Source: Bacteroidales bacterium
Lineage (GTDB): Bacteria; Bacteroidota; Bacteroidia; Bacteroidales; Muribaculaceae
Assembly (NCBI GenBank): GCA_022768005.1
Contig: JALEMF010000041.1
Span: 1 to 44,795 of the forward strand
Direction of reading: 5' to 3'
DNA length: 44,795 bases
Notes under the pieces: generated by a model
What the model was told of the DNA's origin: nothing
Databases searched by the model: none
What the model saw: the letters and a program-made list of their open reading frames with translations, nothing else
Part shown: positions 36,186 through 44,614 of the stretch, piece by piece
How the letters are laid out: the number at the start of each line of letters is the position of its first letter
Position numbering within the stretch: position 1 is the stretch's first letter
Translations under genes and position numbers: made by a program

Positions 36186-36216
36186 TAAAGTTACAAATTT
36201 GTTTTGATAATTCAAT
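36186..36216 (-). promoter_or_regulatory. Promoter of the peptidase-epimerase operon
   Basis: On the minus strand ATTG (36216-36213), a 19-base spacer and TAACTTTA (36193-36186) approximate the phylum consensus, 33 bases upstream of the fusion peptidase ATG. Confidence 0.6.
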
Positions 36217-36307
36217 TTGATTTTCACGTATTTTTTTTCGACTGTAACAACTGACTGATTAATAAGCGCTGAATTATCCACATTATTAGCAATTATGGCA
36301 CACATAT

Positions 36308-36338
36308 TTTGATTATTTGCAAGTTTTCTATAAATTTG
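36308..36338 (+). promoter_or_regulatory. Promoter of the NlpC/P60 lipoprotein gene
   Basis: TTTG (36308-36311), a 19-base spacer and TAAATTTG (36331-36338) form a perfect Bacteroidota promoter, 32 bases before the ATG. It is divergent to the peptidase-epimerase promoter. Confidence 0.8.
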
Positions 36339-36369
36339 CCTTACATTCGCTTATTATTCTTTACGACTG

Positions 36370-36999
36370 ATGAAAAAGTATTTATTCATATTATCCATCG
36401 CTTTTATCCTTGCAAGCTGCCACAGCAGCAAAAAGGTTTATCCCTCTGATCCTATTTACGACAATGCCGGGAAGGAATACGTCAGCAATAATGATAAAAA
36501 TCATAATGACCGGGAAGTCAGTAAGCAGCGTAAAGAAATTATCAAGGAAGCTAAAAAATGGATTGGCACTAAATACGCCTACGCAGGGAAAACGAAGAAT
36601 GGTACCGACTGTTCCGGTATGGTGATGACAATTTACAAAAATATTCTTGACATAAACCTTCCCAGGAATTCCGCCAAGCAGGCTGAATTTTGCACCGGTA
36701 TTAATAAGGGTGATTTACTTCCGGGAGACCTCGTATTTTTTGCAACCGGAAAAAATAAAAATCGGATTTCACACGTAGGGATATACATCGGTAACGGTGA
36801 TATGATTCACGCTTCCACTTCAAGAGGCGTCACAATCAATAATCTATCCGAACAATACTACACCAAAACTTATATTTGCAGCGGTCGTGTCATCTTTTCC
36901 GACACAAAACACTCCAAGAATAAAAATCAAGAAAATAATTCTGAGAATCAAGAGAATAATCATTCCGAAAACGACTTCTCAAATCAATTTTTTGAATAA
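36370..36999 (+). CDS. NlpC/P60 family lipoprotein
   Basis: This 209-residue protein has a lipoprotein signal ending LASC (Cys17), then an NlpC/P60 (C40) domain (about 55-175). The catalytic Cys lies in GTDCSGMVMT, His in ISHVGIYIG, and the third residue region is GDMIHASTSRGV. Such enzymes cleave stem-peptide bonds in peptidoglycan. The C-terminal 30 residues are a low-complexity Asn/Gln/Glu/Lys tail (KNKNQENNSENQENN) that looks disordered. It is divergent from the larger NlpC fusion, so the intergenic region serves two wall-hydrolase units. Confidence 0.92.
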   Translation: MKKYLFILSIAFILASCHSSKKVYPSDPIYDNAGKEYVSNNDKNHNDREVSKQRKEIIKEAKKWIGTKYAYAGKTKNGTDCSGMVMTIYKNILDINLPRNSAKQAEFCTGINKGDLLPGDLVFFATGKNKNRISHVGIYIGNGDMIHASTSRGVTINNLSEQYYTKTYICSGRVIFSDTKHSKNKNQENNSENQENNHSENDFSNQFFE

Positions 37000-37084
37000 A
37001 AATCACTTTGATTTGCAACTTTTTTTCTATTTTTGCGTCATAATAATAAAAAGCATTTATTATTTATACACCAAACGCAATAAA

Positions 37085-38017
37085 ATGGAATTACTGAAAG
37101 TAGAACACGTCACCAAAAATTATTCAGGGCATAAGGCTCTTGATGACGTGTCTCTAACCGTCAATGAAGGGCGTATCTACGGGTTATTAGGACCTAACGG
37201 CGCGGGAAAAACCACACTTATCAGAATCATCAACCACATCACAGCTCCGGATAGCGGAACAGTGACTTTTGATGGTCATCAGCTTTGTCAGGACGACGTT
37301 ATGAGTATCGGCTACCTACCTGAAGAAAGAGGACTTTACAAGAAAATGAAAGTGGGTGAACAAGCCATCTTCTTCGCTCGACTAAAAGGTCTTAGCCGCA
37401 AAGATGCAAACCTAAGACTTCGTGAATGGTTCGAAAGACTTGAAATAACAAGCTGGTGGGACAAGAAGGTGGAAGAACTTTCAAAAGGTATGGCTCAAAA
37501 GGTTCAATTCATCATCACCGTTCTTCATAATCCCAAACTGCTGATTTTTGATGAACCGTTCTCAGGATTCGACCCAATTAATGCGAATATTCTTAAAAAC
37601 GAAATTCTCAGACTTAAAGAGAATGGCGCTACCGTGATTTTCTCCACTCACAATATGAGTAGCGTGGAGTCACTCTGTGATGATATCACACTAATCAACT
37701 CGTCTAAAAATATCCTTACAGGTTCTGTGGCAGATATCCGTCAGCAACTCGGAGCAAACCGCTACCGCATCACCATTGAAGGTAATCCTGAAGAATTATT
37801 ACAACGACTCGACGGTCACATCTTGAAAAAAGACATCGAGACAATTTCTCCGACACAGACATCTGTCATTCTCAAGCTCACTCCGGACGTAAGCCGCAGA
37901 GAACTTATAAAACTCGCTGCCGACAGCGTTGATATGACATCATTTGCTCCGGCTCTCCCGTCTATGGACGAAATTTTCATTTCTACCGTTAACAACTTTA
38001 ACAAAGAACACAAATGA
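37085..38017 (+). CDS. ABC transporter ATP-binding protein (NatA-like)
   Basis: This 310-residue ABC ATPase starts MELLKVEHVTKNYSGHKALD. The Walker A is [12 protein letters not shown], the Q-loop region GYLPEERGLY, the signature LSKGMAQKVQF, the Walker B LLIFDEPFSGFDP and the switch FSTHNM. A C-terminal extension (ILKKDIETISPTQTS and following) is typical of NatA-type export ATPases. I use the ATG at 37085; the reading frame extends upstream to 36887, but that part overlaps the NlpC gene and is not family-like. The stop overlaps the permease ATG as ATGA. The substrate is unknown; sodium, drug or peptide export are family possibilities. Confidence 0.93.
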   Translation: MELLKVEHVTKNYSGHKALDDVSLTVNEGRIYGLLGPNGAGKTTLIRIINHITAPDSGTVTFDGHQLCQDDVMSIGYLPEERGLYKKMKVGEQAIFFARLKGLSRKDANLRLREWFERLEITSWWDKKVEELSKGMAQKVQFIITVLHNPKLLIFDEPFSGFDPINANILKNEILRLKENGATVIFSTHNMSSVESLCDDITLINSSKNILTGSVADIRQQLGANRYRITIEGNPEELLQRLDGHILKKDIETISPTQTSVILKLTPDVSRRELIKLAADSVDMTSFAPALPSMDEIFISTVNNFNKEHK

Positions 38018-39324
38018 GCAGCAAAATAGGAATCATCATATCTCGCGAGTACCTCGAAAGAGTTTCAAAAAAGAGTTTTATCATCACCACTCTTCTCGTA
38101 CCTATAATAATGTTAGCACTTATGGCTCTGCCTACCGTGCTGATGGTGTTCCACGAAAATGACACTTACAACTATGCTGTCATTGACAATAGTGGTAAAA
38201 TTGCTCCATACCTTGACAGTAGTGAAACCTTACACTTCACAGACACTAATGTTCCACTTGACTCTGCAAAGGCTGACGAAAACTTTGACGGTATTCTCGT
38301 CATTGGAAGCGATATCCTTGAAAACCCTTCAAACGTTGCGCTTTACAACCATGATGCCGGCTCTATTGACGTTGAATCAACTATCACAAGTAAAATAAAA
38401 AATGCTATCGAGACTGAACGACTTAAAGCATACAACATTGAAAATCTTTCACAGATTCTTGATGAAGTCAATGCCGACGTGCAAATCGCCACTTATCGCA
38501 TCTCTAAAGACACAGGTGAAGAGGAAGCTTCAACATCAAGTATGGCAAACTTTATGATAGGACTTGCAGTATCATTCATTCTATACATGTTCCTCATCAT
38601 CTACGGACAAATGGTGATGACAAGCATTATTGAAGAGAAAAACAACAGAGTTCTTGAAATCGTAGTTTCATCAATAAAGCCGGAACAACTCATGATGGGT
38701 AAAATTCTCGGCATAGGACTCGTGGCAATAACACAAATTGCAATATGGGCGGTACTCATTATGGTAAGCGTAGGAGCAATCATTCCTGCACTTCTCCCGG
38801 CTGAAACTCTCGCCGACGTATCTGCAATGAACGCAGGACAAGCTATAAGCGCAGGCAGTGACATTGAGACAATCCGGACAATCTCTACACTCACAAACTT
38901 CGGACAAGTGGGTATGATATTGACATATATGGTAATATTCCTTATAGGAGGCTTCTTGCTCTACTCATCAATATATGCAGCAATCGGCTCTGCCGTTGAC
39001 AATATTCAAGACGCATCACAACTGCAATCCATTGCAATCATGCCCATCGTAATAGGCTTCGTATGCGCAACAGTAGTAGGAATGGAGCCGAACTCCACAT
39101 TAGCTGTAGTCCTTTCCATGATACCGTTCACATCACCAATGCTGATGATGGTACGCATACCATACGGAATACCTGCTTGGGAACCGATAGTATCAATAAT
39201 ACTCCTCTTCCTCACATTCATCTTAATGGTGTGGATAGCAGCAAAAATTTATCGCGTGGGAATCTTTATGTACGGCAAAAAGCCTACCATTAAAGAACTC
39301 ATTCGCTGGGCAAGATACAAATAA
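38014..39324 (+). CDS. ABC transporter permease (NatB-like, ABC-2 type)
   Basis: This 436-residue protein has one N-terminal transmembrane helix (FIITTLLVPIIMLALMALP), a periplasmic domain of about 150 residues, and a cluster of five or more helices from residue 180 on (FMIGLAVSFILYMFLIIYG, and TYMVIFLIGGFLLYSSIYAAIG). The motif EEKNNRVLEIVVSSIKPEQL is the ABC-2 family coupling signature. It is translationally coupled to the ATPase by a 4-base overlap and ends before a strong terminator, so the pair is a complete exporter. Confidence 0.92.
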   Translation: MSSKIGIIISREYLERVSKKSFIITTLLVPIIMLALMALPTVLMVFHENDTYNYAVIDNSGKIAPYLDSSETLHFTDTNVPLDSAKADENFDGILVIGSDILENPSNVALYNHDAGSIDVESTITSKIKNAIETERLKAYNIENLSQILDEVNADVQIATYRISKDTGEEEASTSSMANFMIGLAVSFILYMFLIIYGQMVMTSIIEEKNNRVLEIVVSSIKPEQLMMGKILGIGLVAITQIAIWAVLIMVSVGAIIPALLPAETLADVSAMNAGQAISAGSDIETIRTISTLTNFGQVGMILTYMVIFLIGGFLLYSSIYAAIGSAVDNIQDASQLQSIAIMPIVIGFVCATVVGMEPNSTLAVVLSMIPFTSPMLMMVRIPYGIPAWEPIVSIILLFLTFILMVWIAAKIYRVGIFMYGKKPTIKELIRWARYK

Positions 39325-39400
39325 ATAAACCACAAATAATTTATTCATAATTTTATATTTCACACTCAATAAACAGCTTAAATCATACCATATTAACGAT

Positions 39401-39430
39401 AAAGGCTACTGAGAGGTAGCCTTTATTTTT
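39401..39430 (+). terminator. Terminator after the NatAB-like exporter
   Basis: AAAGGCTAC (39401-39409) pairs perfectly with GTAGCCTTT (39416-39424), followed by ATTTTTT. Confidence 0.9.
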
Positions 39431-39480
39431 TATGTATTACTTACAAGATTAAAACACAAATACTAATAGTGAAACAGCAA

Positions 39481-39722
39481 AGAGCCTCGGCGAGGCTCTG
39501 TCTGTGGGAAACACCGTATAGGCACGTAGTGCGCCATGCGGTGATAAGAACAACGTCATCAAAGAAAAAAGAAAGTCGGAGACTTTCATCTGTAAGTAAC
39601 TCAGGATAAGCACGTAGTGCGACACCCTGAGATAGAAGCGCCCACATATAACGAACCTCGGGGTGGTTCGGTCCGTAAGTTGACGAAGCAAGCTCATCAT
39701 CAGGGAAAGTTGGAGACTTTCC
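39481..39722. repeat. Compact array of six hairpins (candidate dispersed repeat or structured RNA)
   Basis: Six stem-loops occupy 242 bases. H1: AGAGCCTC-GGC-GAGGCTCT (39481-39499). H2: outer CACCG/CGGTG (39512-39516/39539-39543) around GCAC-GTA-GTGC. H3: GAAAGTC-GGA-GACTTTC (39571-39587). H4: outer CTCAGG/CCTGAG (39600-39605/39626-39631) around the same GCACGTAGTGC. H5: CGAACC/GGTTCG (39652-39670). H6: GGAAAGT-TGGAG-ACTTTCC (39704-39722). H2 and H4 share an identical 11-base core, and H3 and H6 share a near-identical loop and stem, so a two-hairpin unit appears repeated. No conserved ORF is credible. I recall short spurious proteins with related translations in other Bacteroidales, which would fit a dispersed repeat; I have not verified this. 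Confidence 0.65.
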
Positions 39723-40120
39723 TTGAATATATAGTCTTTCTACTCACGCTACTGTGTGTTTTAAATGAAAGAGCCGTGCATCTAACAACAACTTGCAGCA
39801 AATAATAACTCTAATACTTACATTGTTTAATATCTTTATTCTACATCAAACCACAACTAATATCCGGCATCTTCCGTGCAGAAAAATAGAAACACGGAGA
39901 CTATGTCAAAAATCAAAAACATAAATGCACAAAATATCAGTGCGCTCGAAAAAAATCGGTTCATAACAAACTATTTTTAAGGTTAATATTACACGTTATA
40001 ATATCTTATATACGTTTCTTTTGCCGCAAATATAACCTGATATATGTGCAAAAAAGCCGCACATGTTTGTTAATTTTTTTCAATTTGACATTGATTTTTT
40101 CAAAAAATATCAAGAGATAT
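39723..40120. other. AT-rich intergenic stretch without genes
   Basis: Roughly 400 bases between the hairpin array and the tig terminator contain no ORF of note and no strong promoter pair on either strand. Only scattered AT-rich sequence is visible. It could hold a small RNA, but nothing supports one. Confidence 0.6.
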
Positions 40121-40122
40121 AC

Positions 40123-40164
40123 AAAAAAAAACGGGATTACGCATTGAGCATAATCCCGTTTTTT
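40123..40164. terminator. Terminator after tig (symmetric)
   Basis: ACGGGATTA (40131-40139) pairs with TAATCCCGT (40151-40159), extended by an A-run on the left and a T-run on the right. It lies 24 bases beyond the tig stop and can act in both directions. Confidence 0.88.
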
Positions 40165-40187
40165 GAAAATATCTTATTCAGAAAACA

Positions 40188-41549
40188 TTATTTCTGAACT
40201 TCTTCAGCAATTTTCTTGAATTCTTCAAGTGAAACTTCTTTTTTGTCAAGATTTACTTTTGCCATAAGGGCGTGGAATAGTTTGCTATCTGCAACTTCTT
40301 CAGAAATACGGGCGCGATAATTTTTATCTTCGAGCATACGTTTTGCATAGTCTTCGTAAACGTCTTCAGAAAGACCTGTCATACCGTATTGTGCGAATTG
40401 GCGTGCGGCAATCATCATAGCGAAGTTCTTAAGATCTTCTTCTTCAACTTTGATTTCGAGTGATTCAGAAATGTTACCCTTAATAAGTTCCCATTTAACT
40501 GACGGAAGCATTTTGTCAAATTCAACATCAATATTATCAGCAGTTAATTCCTTGTTTGTAGCAATAAGCCATTTTTTGAGGAATTCAGTAGGAAGTTCTA
40601 CGTTACCGTATTTATCAACGAGTTGCTTTTCTGCTTGGATACGGAACAAGTTATCGCTGTTAGGAACGAGTTGACTTGCAATCATACCTTTAACTGCAGC
40701 AGTGTATTCTTCGGCATTGTGTACGTGGTCTTTACCAAATACGTTGTTGAAGAATTCTTCACCGTCTTCTGCAGGTTTTACTACTGTGATTTCAGCAATA
40801 GCGAATTCGAAGTCAGACTTAACTTCAGCAGCCTTATCCTGGCTGATACGTAGCATAGATGCCAATTCTGCAGAGTTTTCATTGCAAGTCTTGGCAGGAT
40901 TGAAAACTACTTTGTCACCAACTTTTTTGCCGAGGAACTTTGCAGCTTCTTCTTTGTCAGAGAAATAGTATGGGAAGAGAGAGCCGTCGTTAACTTGGAT
41001 AGCGTCTTCGCCTTCTTTTACGTTGCCTTCAGCATCAAGTTCTTGGATAGAACCTTTGATGACAGCTTTTTCAGTAACTTCTTCGCCTTGGATTTGGGCT
41101 CCGAATCTTTCACGGAGAGCCTCATCTTGTTCTTTAACCATTTCGTCAGTAACGGCGATAGTATAGTAAGGAACAGTTTCAGCAGTCAAGTCAATATTGA
41201 ATTCAGGAGAAAGGCCCACTTCGTATTCGAAAGTATAATCTTTTTCTTCCATAGAAATTTCTTTAACTTCAACAGGAAGTGGTTGACCGAGTAGCGGAAG
41301 TTTATTATCTTGGATATATTTAACAACTTCGCGATAAACGAGATTGTTAATAACATCGCTCTTAACGTCTTTACCGAAGCGGCGTACGATGATAGAAGTA
41401 GGCACGTGACCCGGACGGAAACCCGGGAAATTGTGGGTTTTACCGATTTCCTTGATTTGCTTGTCAAGATCCTTAGCGTAATCGTCTGCTACGACATTGA
41501 CAATCAGTTTGCCGGTCAATTCGCCGACTTTTTCTAAAGTTACATTCAT
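40188..41549 (-). CDS. tig: Trigger factor
   Basis: This 453-residue ribosome-associated chaperone receives nascent chains. The N-terminal ribosome-binding domain contains the docking signature as NFPGFRPGHVPTSIIVRRFG (about residues 38-57). A PPIase-like middle domain (about 150-245; VIKGSIQELDAEGNVKEGED) and a helical C-terminal domain follow. The PPIase region is divergent, as in other Bacteroidota. Length is close to the usual 430-450. It has its own promoter and terminator, so it is a single-gene unit. Confidence 0.95.
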   Translation of the reverse strand: MNVTLEKVGELTGKLIVNVVADDYAKDLDKQIKEIGKTHNFPGFRPGHVPTSIIVRRFGKDVKSDVINNLVYREVVKYIQDNKLPLLGQPLPVEVKEISMEEKDYTFEYEVGLSPEFNIDLTAETVPYYTIAVTDEMVKEQDEALRERFGAQIQGEEVTEKAVIKGSIQELDAEGNVKEGEDAIQVNDGSLFPYYFSDKEEAAKFLGKKVGDKVVFNPAKTCNENSAELASMLRISQDKAAEVKSDFEFAIAEITVVKPAEDGEEFFNNVFGKDHVHNAEEYTAAVKGMIASQLVPNSDNLFRIQAEKQLVDKYGNVELPTEFLKKWLIATNKELTADNIDVEFDKMLPSVKWELIKGNISESLEIKVEEEDLKNFAMMIAARQFAQYGMTGLSEDVYEDYAKRMLEDKNYRARISEEVADSKLFHALMAKVNLDKKEVSLEEFKKIAEEVQK

Positions 41550-41600
41550 AATTGTCTATATGTAATATAATTATTGTATTATCTATGTTTAATCACTAAA

Positions 41601-41624
41601 TTACGAAACGGCGATGCTCCGTAA
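41601..41624 (-). other. Hairpin in the tig 5' leader
   Basis: TTACG (41601-41605) and CGTAA (41620-41624) can pair, with further GG/CC pairing inside. The hairpin starts close to the predicted transcript 5' end (about 41625), about 50 bases before the ATG. It may affect RNA stability; the support is modest. Confidence 0.4.
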
Positions 41625-41631
41625 TGAGGTG

Positions 41632-41662
41632 CAAAGTTAGTGATTTTTGTATAAAATTCAAA
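41632..41662 (-). promoter_or_regulatory. Promoter of tig
   Basis: On the minus strand TTTG (41662-41659), a 19-base spacer and TAACTTTG (41639-41632) match the consensus exactly, giving a leader of about 75 bases. Confidence 0.82.
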
Positions 41663-41698
41663 ACGAATTTTTTCTTTGCGGAGAATAAAAGATAAAAA

Positions 41699-42454
41699 TT
41701 AATCAAAATCGAATTTCTTACGGTGAAATATAAATCCTCTACCCAAGTATTTTTCCCTAACTATCGGATTTTCCGCAAGTTCCTCAGATGTGCCCTGAAA
41801 AAGGATTTTACCTTCGAACAGCAAGTAAGCGCGATCCGTGATGCTGAGGGTTTCCGGAGCATTATGGTCCGTGATAAGGATACCGATATTTTTTTCCTTA
41901 AGTTTGTAAATCACGGTCTGCACTTCTTCCACTGAAATAGGATCAACACCGGCAAAAGGCTCATCAAGCATTATGAAGTTCGGGCTTATGGCAAGACAAC
42001 GAGCAATCTCAGTACGACGTCTTTCACCACCGGAAAGTCTGTCACCAAGGTTTTTTCTCACCTTTTCAAGACTGAATTCACTGATAAGACTTTCAAGTTT
42101 TTCATCTTGTTGCTCCTGTGTAAGATTAGTCATCTCAAGGACGGCACGGAGATTATCCTCAACAGTTAATTTTCTGAATACAGATGCTTCCTGAGCAAGA
42201 TAGCCGATACCGATTTGCGCGCGCTTATACACCGGGAACTTTGTAATATTTTGGTCATTAAGAAAGATTTGTCCCTCATTAGGAGTAATCAGACCCGTTG
42301 TCATATAGAAAGTAGTGGTTTTACCGGCACCGTTAGGTCCGAGAAGTCCTACAATCTCTCCTTGCTTTACGTCGATAGAAACGTGGTTCACGACCGTACG
42401 TTTACCATATTTCTTAACGAGATTATCAGTGCGAAGTACTTGCTTTTCCGCCAT
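41699..42454 (-). CDS. lptB: LPS export ABC transporter ATP-binding protein LptB
   Basis: This 251-residue ATPase drives lipopolysaccharide extraction from the inner membrane by the LptB2FG complex. The Walker A is [20 protein letters not shown], the Q-loop region [20 protein letters not shown] (highly diagnostic for LptB), the signature [15 protein letters not shown], the Walker [14 protein letters not shown] and the switch [11 protein letters not shown]. Length is standard. It lies 22 bases downstream of udk and is probably co-transcribed with it. LptF/G, LptA and LptC are not in the window. Confidence 0.96.
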   Translation of the reverse strand: MAEKQVLRTDNLVKKYGKRTVVNHVSIDVKQGEIVGLLGPNGAGKTTTFYMTTGLITPNEGQIFLNDQNITKFPVYKRAQIGIGYLAQEASVFRKLTVEDNLRAVLEMTNLTQEQQDEKLESLISEFSLEKVRKNLGDRLSGGERRRTEIARCLAISPNFIMLDEPFAGVDPISVEEVQTVIYKLKEKNIGILITDHNAPETLSITDRAYLLFEGKILFQGTSEELAENPIVREKYLGRGFIFHRKKFDFD

Positions 42455-42476
42455 TATATATCCGCAGTAAAATTTA

Positions 42477-43103
42477 TTATTTGGATTTATGTATTTTCTT
42501 GAGTCTGCCGTAGATATAGTCAGTAAGCAGGCTGATAGCCACAGTATTTGTACCTCCCTGAGGTATAATCAAGTCAGCATATCTCTTTGACGGCTCAATG
42601 TACTGCATGTGCATCGGTTTAAGCACGTCTTGATATCGATGAATGACAATTTCCGGAGTACGTCCGCGCTCCACACAGTCACGGGCAATAACACGGATAA
42701 GTCTGTCATCAGCATCAGCATCAACGAAACATTTTATATCCATCATATTTCTTAATGACGGCTCAGTCAATACGAGAATACCCTCTACAATCACTACATC
42801 AGTAGGTTTCACAGTCACAGTCTCCGGCTGACGAGTACAAGTGATATACGAATATGTAGGCATCTCGATAGTTTTACCTTCCTTAAGTTGCTTAAGATGT
42901 TCAACAAGTAAAGTCCACTCAATAGCGGCAGGCTCATCGAAATTGATTTTAGAGCGCTCCTCCGGGGGAATATGACTTGAATCTTTGTAGTATGAGTCCT
43001 GTGGAATTACAGAAACTTCCCCTGCCGGGAAACTATCTATAATCTTATTCACAACTGTAGTTTTACCGGAGCCGGTACCTCCGGCTATACCTATGATAAT
43101 CAT
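42477..43103 (-). CDS. udk: Uridine kinase
   Basis: This 208-residue P-loop kinase phosphorylates uridine and cytidine in pyrimidine salvage. It begins [20 protein letters not shown], with the Walker [10 protein letters not shown] (residues 8-16). [23 protein letters not shown] and [17 protein letters not shown] are the nucleoside-site and Walker B motifs of Udk. [19 protein letters not shown] is the usual C-terminal signature. The gene leads the udk-lptB pair. Confidence 0.95.
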   Translation of the reverse strand: MIIIGIAGGTGSGKTTVVNKIIDSFPAGEVSVIPQDSYYKDSSHIPPEERSKINFDEPAAIEWTLLVEHLKQLKEGKTIEMPTYSYITCTRQPETVTVKPTDVVIVEGILVLTEPSLRNMMDIKCFVDADADDRLIRVIARDCVERGRTPEIVIHRYQDVLKPMHMQYIEPSKRYADLIIPQGGTNTVAISLLTDYIYGRLKKIHKSK

Positions 43104-43235
43104 GGCCTTTATTTATAATGGTCTAATAAATGTTTCTATAAAGTCACAGACTTTGAAAAAATCATTTTCCATCATTTTCCAAAATCTCACAATAAAGAGC
43201 CCGGCGCAAATACCATTCCGAACACTTTATTAATG

Positions 43236-43267
43236 CAAATTTACAAACAATGTTTGAATATCACAAA
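43236..43267 (-). promoter_or_regulatory. Promoter of udk-lptB
   Basis: On the minus strand TTTG (43267-43264), a 20-base spacer and TAAATTTG (43243-43236) match the consensus. The predicted leader is about 125 bases and contains a direct repeat, ATCATTTTCC twice in tandem at about 43161-43180. Confidence 0.75.
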
Positions 43268-43269
43268 AA

Positions 43270-44418
43270 TTATTTAACTACTTTAAATACTTTTCCTGCT
43301 ACTCTCACTATATATATTTCAGTATCAGAAACTTCCACCGCCGTCACTTTGCCGCGATAAATCGTAGCACCGGTAATGCTATATATTTCCATATCAGCAT
43401 TTTCGGAAGCGCCTCTGACAGTCAACATACCGTTTTCTATGGCAACGGATACATTACCGTCTGCTGCTACGCTCTCAACTCCGGAAATATTAAGAAATTC
43501 TTTCCACACATCTGCCATCTTGTATTTTTCAACAGATTCGTCTGGCACTTCGAGTACACACTTCCCCTTATCATCACCGTCAAAAGGATCGTACTGCTCA
43601 CATGCGGGAGGCTCTATCGCATACGAAATGACTTTATTAAGAGCGGCACAATTCTGAAAGGCAAAATTCCCTATTTCACTCACTTTTTTGCCTATCACGA
43701 CATTTGTCAAAGTAGAGCAAAGAGAGAAAGCCCCCGTGCCGATTTTGGTAACATTCTCAGGAATTTCAACACTTTTCAATGACTTACAACCTCTAAAAGT
43801 ATTATATCCTATTTCCGTCACAGAATTTGAGATTTTAATGCTCGTCAATTCCGTGCAAAAACTAAATGCTCCACCTTCCATAACCAATACAGAGTTTGGC
43901 AAATTGACATTCTTCAAACCGGAGCAACCTGAAAATGCAAAATAACCGATTCTTTTAACTGAATTCGGAAATTCAACAGACAATAGAGAAGAACATTTTT
44001 GAAATGCAGAATCCTCAATATTCACGACAGAATTGCCGATAATTACACTTTTCAATCCGGTACAACCCCTAAAAGCTGCATATCCTATATACGTAACACT
44101 ATTAGGGATAACTACGCTCTTTAAGTCCTGACAATCTTGAAAAGCACACATTCCCAAAGTCAAAATACCTTCAGATATCTTTACCGTCTTTATTTCCTGT
44201 CCCCATGGAACGTTTTCCTGCGTATAGAAAATATCCATTTTGCCCATACCTTCGATAATAAGATTTCCTTCATCATCAAGTGTCCACGTGATATTTTCAC
44301 CACATTTACCGGAAGATGCAGCATTGATGGTAGGATTAGCAATAAGTAACACAATCAATACTAAAAAATAACAAATTTTCGCATAGTTTTTTTTGAATTT
44401 CAAAGCAAGTTTACGCAT
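43270..44418 (-). CDS. BspA-like leucine-rich-repeat (LRR_5) secreted protein
   Basis: This 382-residue protein has a Lys-rich signal peptide (to about residue 34) followed by the BspA-family entry motif GKCGENITWTLDDEGNLIIEG. Eight LRR_5 repeats of about 23 residues follow, each with the pattern IG-x-x-AF-x-x-C-x-x-L-x-x-V-x-I-P-N-S-V (about 95-285). A final beta domain (NADMEIYSITGATIYRGK, and IYIVRVAGKVFKVV at the end) resembles a type IX secretion C-terminal domain. BspA-like proteins often mediate adhesion to host or other bacteria; the ligand here is unknown. A 12-base palindrome (GTAAATATTTAC) lies about 33 bases upstream. Confidence 0.88.
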   Translation of the reverse strand: MRKLALKFKKNYAKICYFLVLIVLLIANPTINAASSGKCGENITWTLDDEGNLIIEGMGKMDIFYTQENVPWGQEIKTVKISEGILTLGMCAFQDCQDLKSVVIPNSVTYIGYAAFRGCTGLKSVIIGNSVVNIEDSAFQKCSSLLSVEFPNSVKRIGYFAFSGCSGLKNVNLPNSVLVMEGGAFSFCTELTSIKISNSVTEIGYNTFRGCKSLKSVEIPENVTKIGTGAFSLCSTLTNVVIGKKVSEIGNFAFQNCAALNKVISYAIEPPACEQYDPFDGDDKGKCVLEVPDESVEKYKMADVWKEFLNISGVESVAADGNVSVAIENGMLTVRGASENADMEIYSITGATIYRGKVTAVEVSDTEIYIVRVAGKVFKVVK

Positions 44419-44559
44419 TTAGTTCATAATTTGCAACTTTTATACGTAAATATTTACAAATTTCCACGACATTTCAATTAATTAACGTGTGCCGGGGTTC
44501 GAGATGAGCGCCTTGCATAGACGGTCAAAAAGCTTGATAACAATGACGGCACAAAAACA

Positions 44560-44590
44560 GGTCGGCCGGAACTTGTCGCTCCGGCCGACC
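44560..44590 (-). terminator. Terminator after the partial C-terminal-domain gene
   Basis: GGTCGGCCGGA (44560-44570) pairs perfectly with TCCGGCCGACC (44580-44590), an 11-base-pair GC-rich stem with a 9-base loop. On the minus strand it is followed by TGTTTTTG. Confidence 0.88.
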
Positions 44591-44614
44591 ATATATTGAG
44601 TATCGTTCAGAAGG

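Noticed and set aside
36887..37084. 66-codon N-terminal extension of the NatA-like ATPase
   Set aside because: It overlaps the end of the NlpC lipoprotein gene, is Lys/Ile-rich and not part of ABC ATPases; the ATG at 37085 begins exactly at the family N-terminus.
39441..39700. Two short overlapping minus-strand ORFs across the hairpin array
   Set aside because: Both read through the palindromes in different frames and have no protein-like features; better explained by the repeat structure than by coding.
44489..44552. Possible tRNA or small RNA (GTGCCG/CGGCAC ends, GGTTCGA-like segment)
   Set aside because: The TTCGA segment lies near the 5' side, and no acceptor, D or anticodon arms can be folded on either strand.
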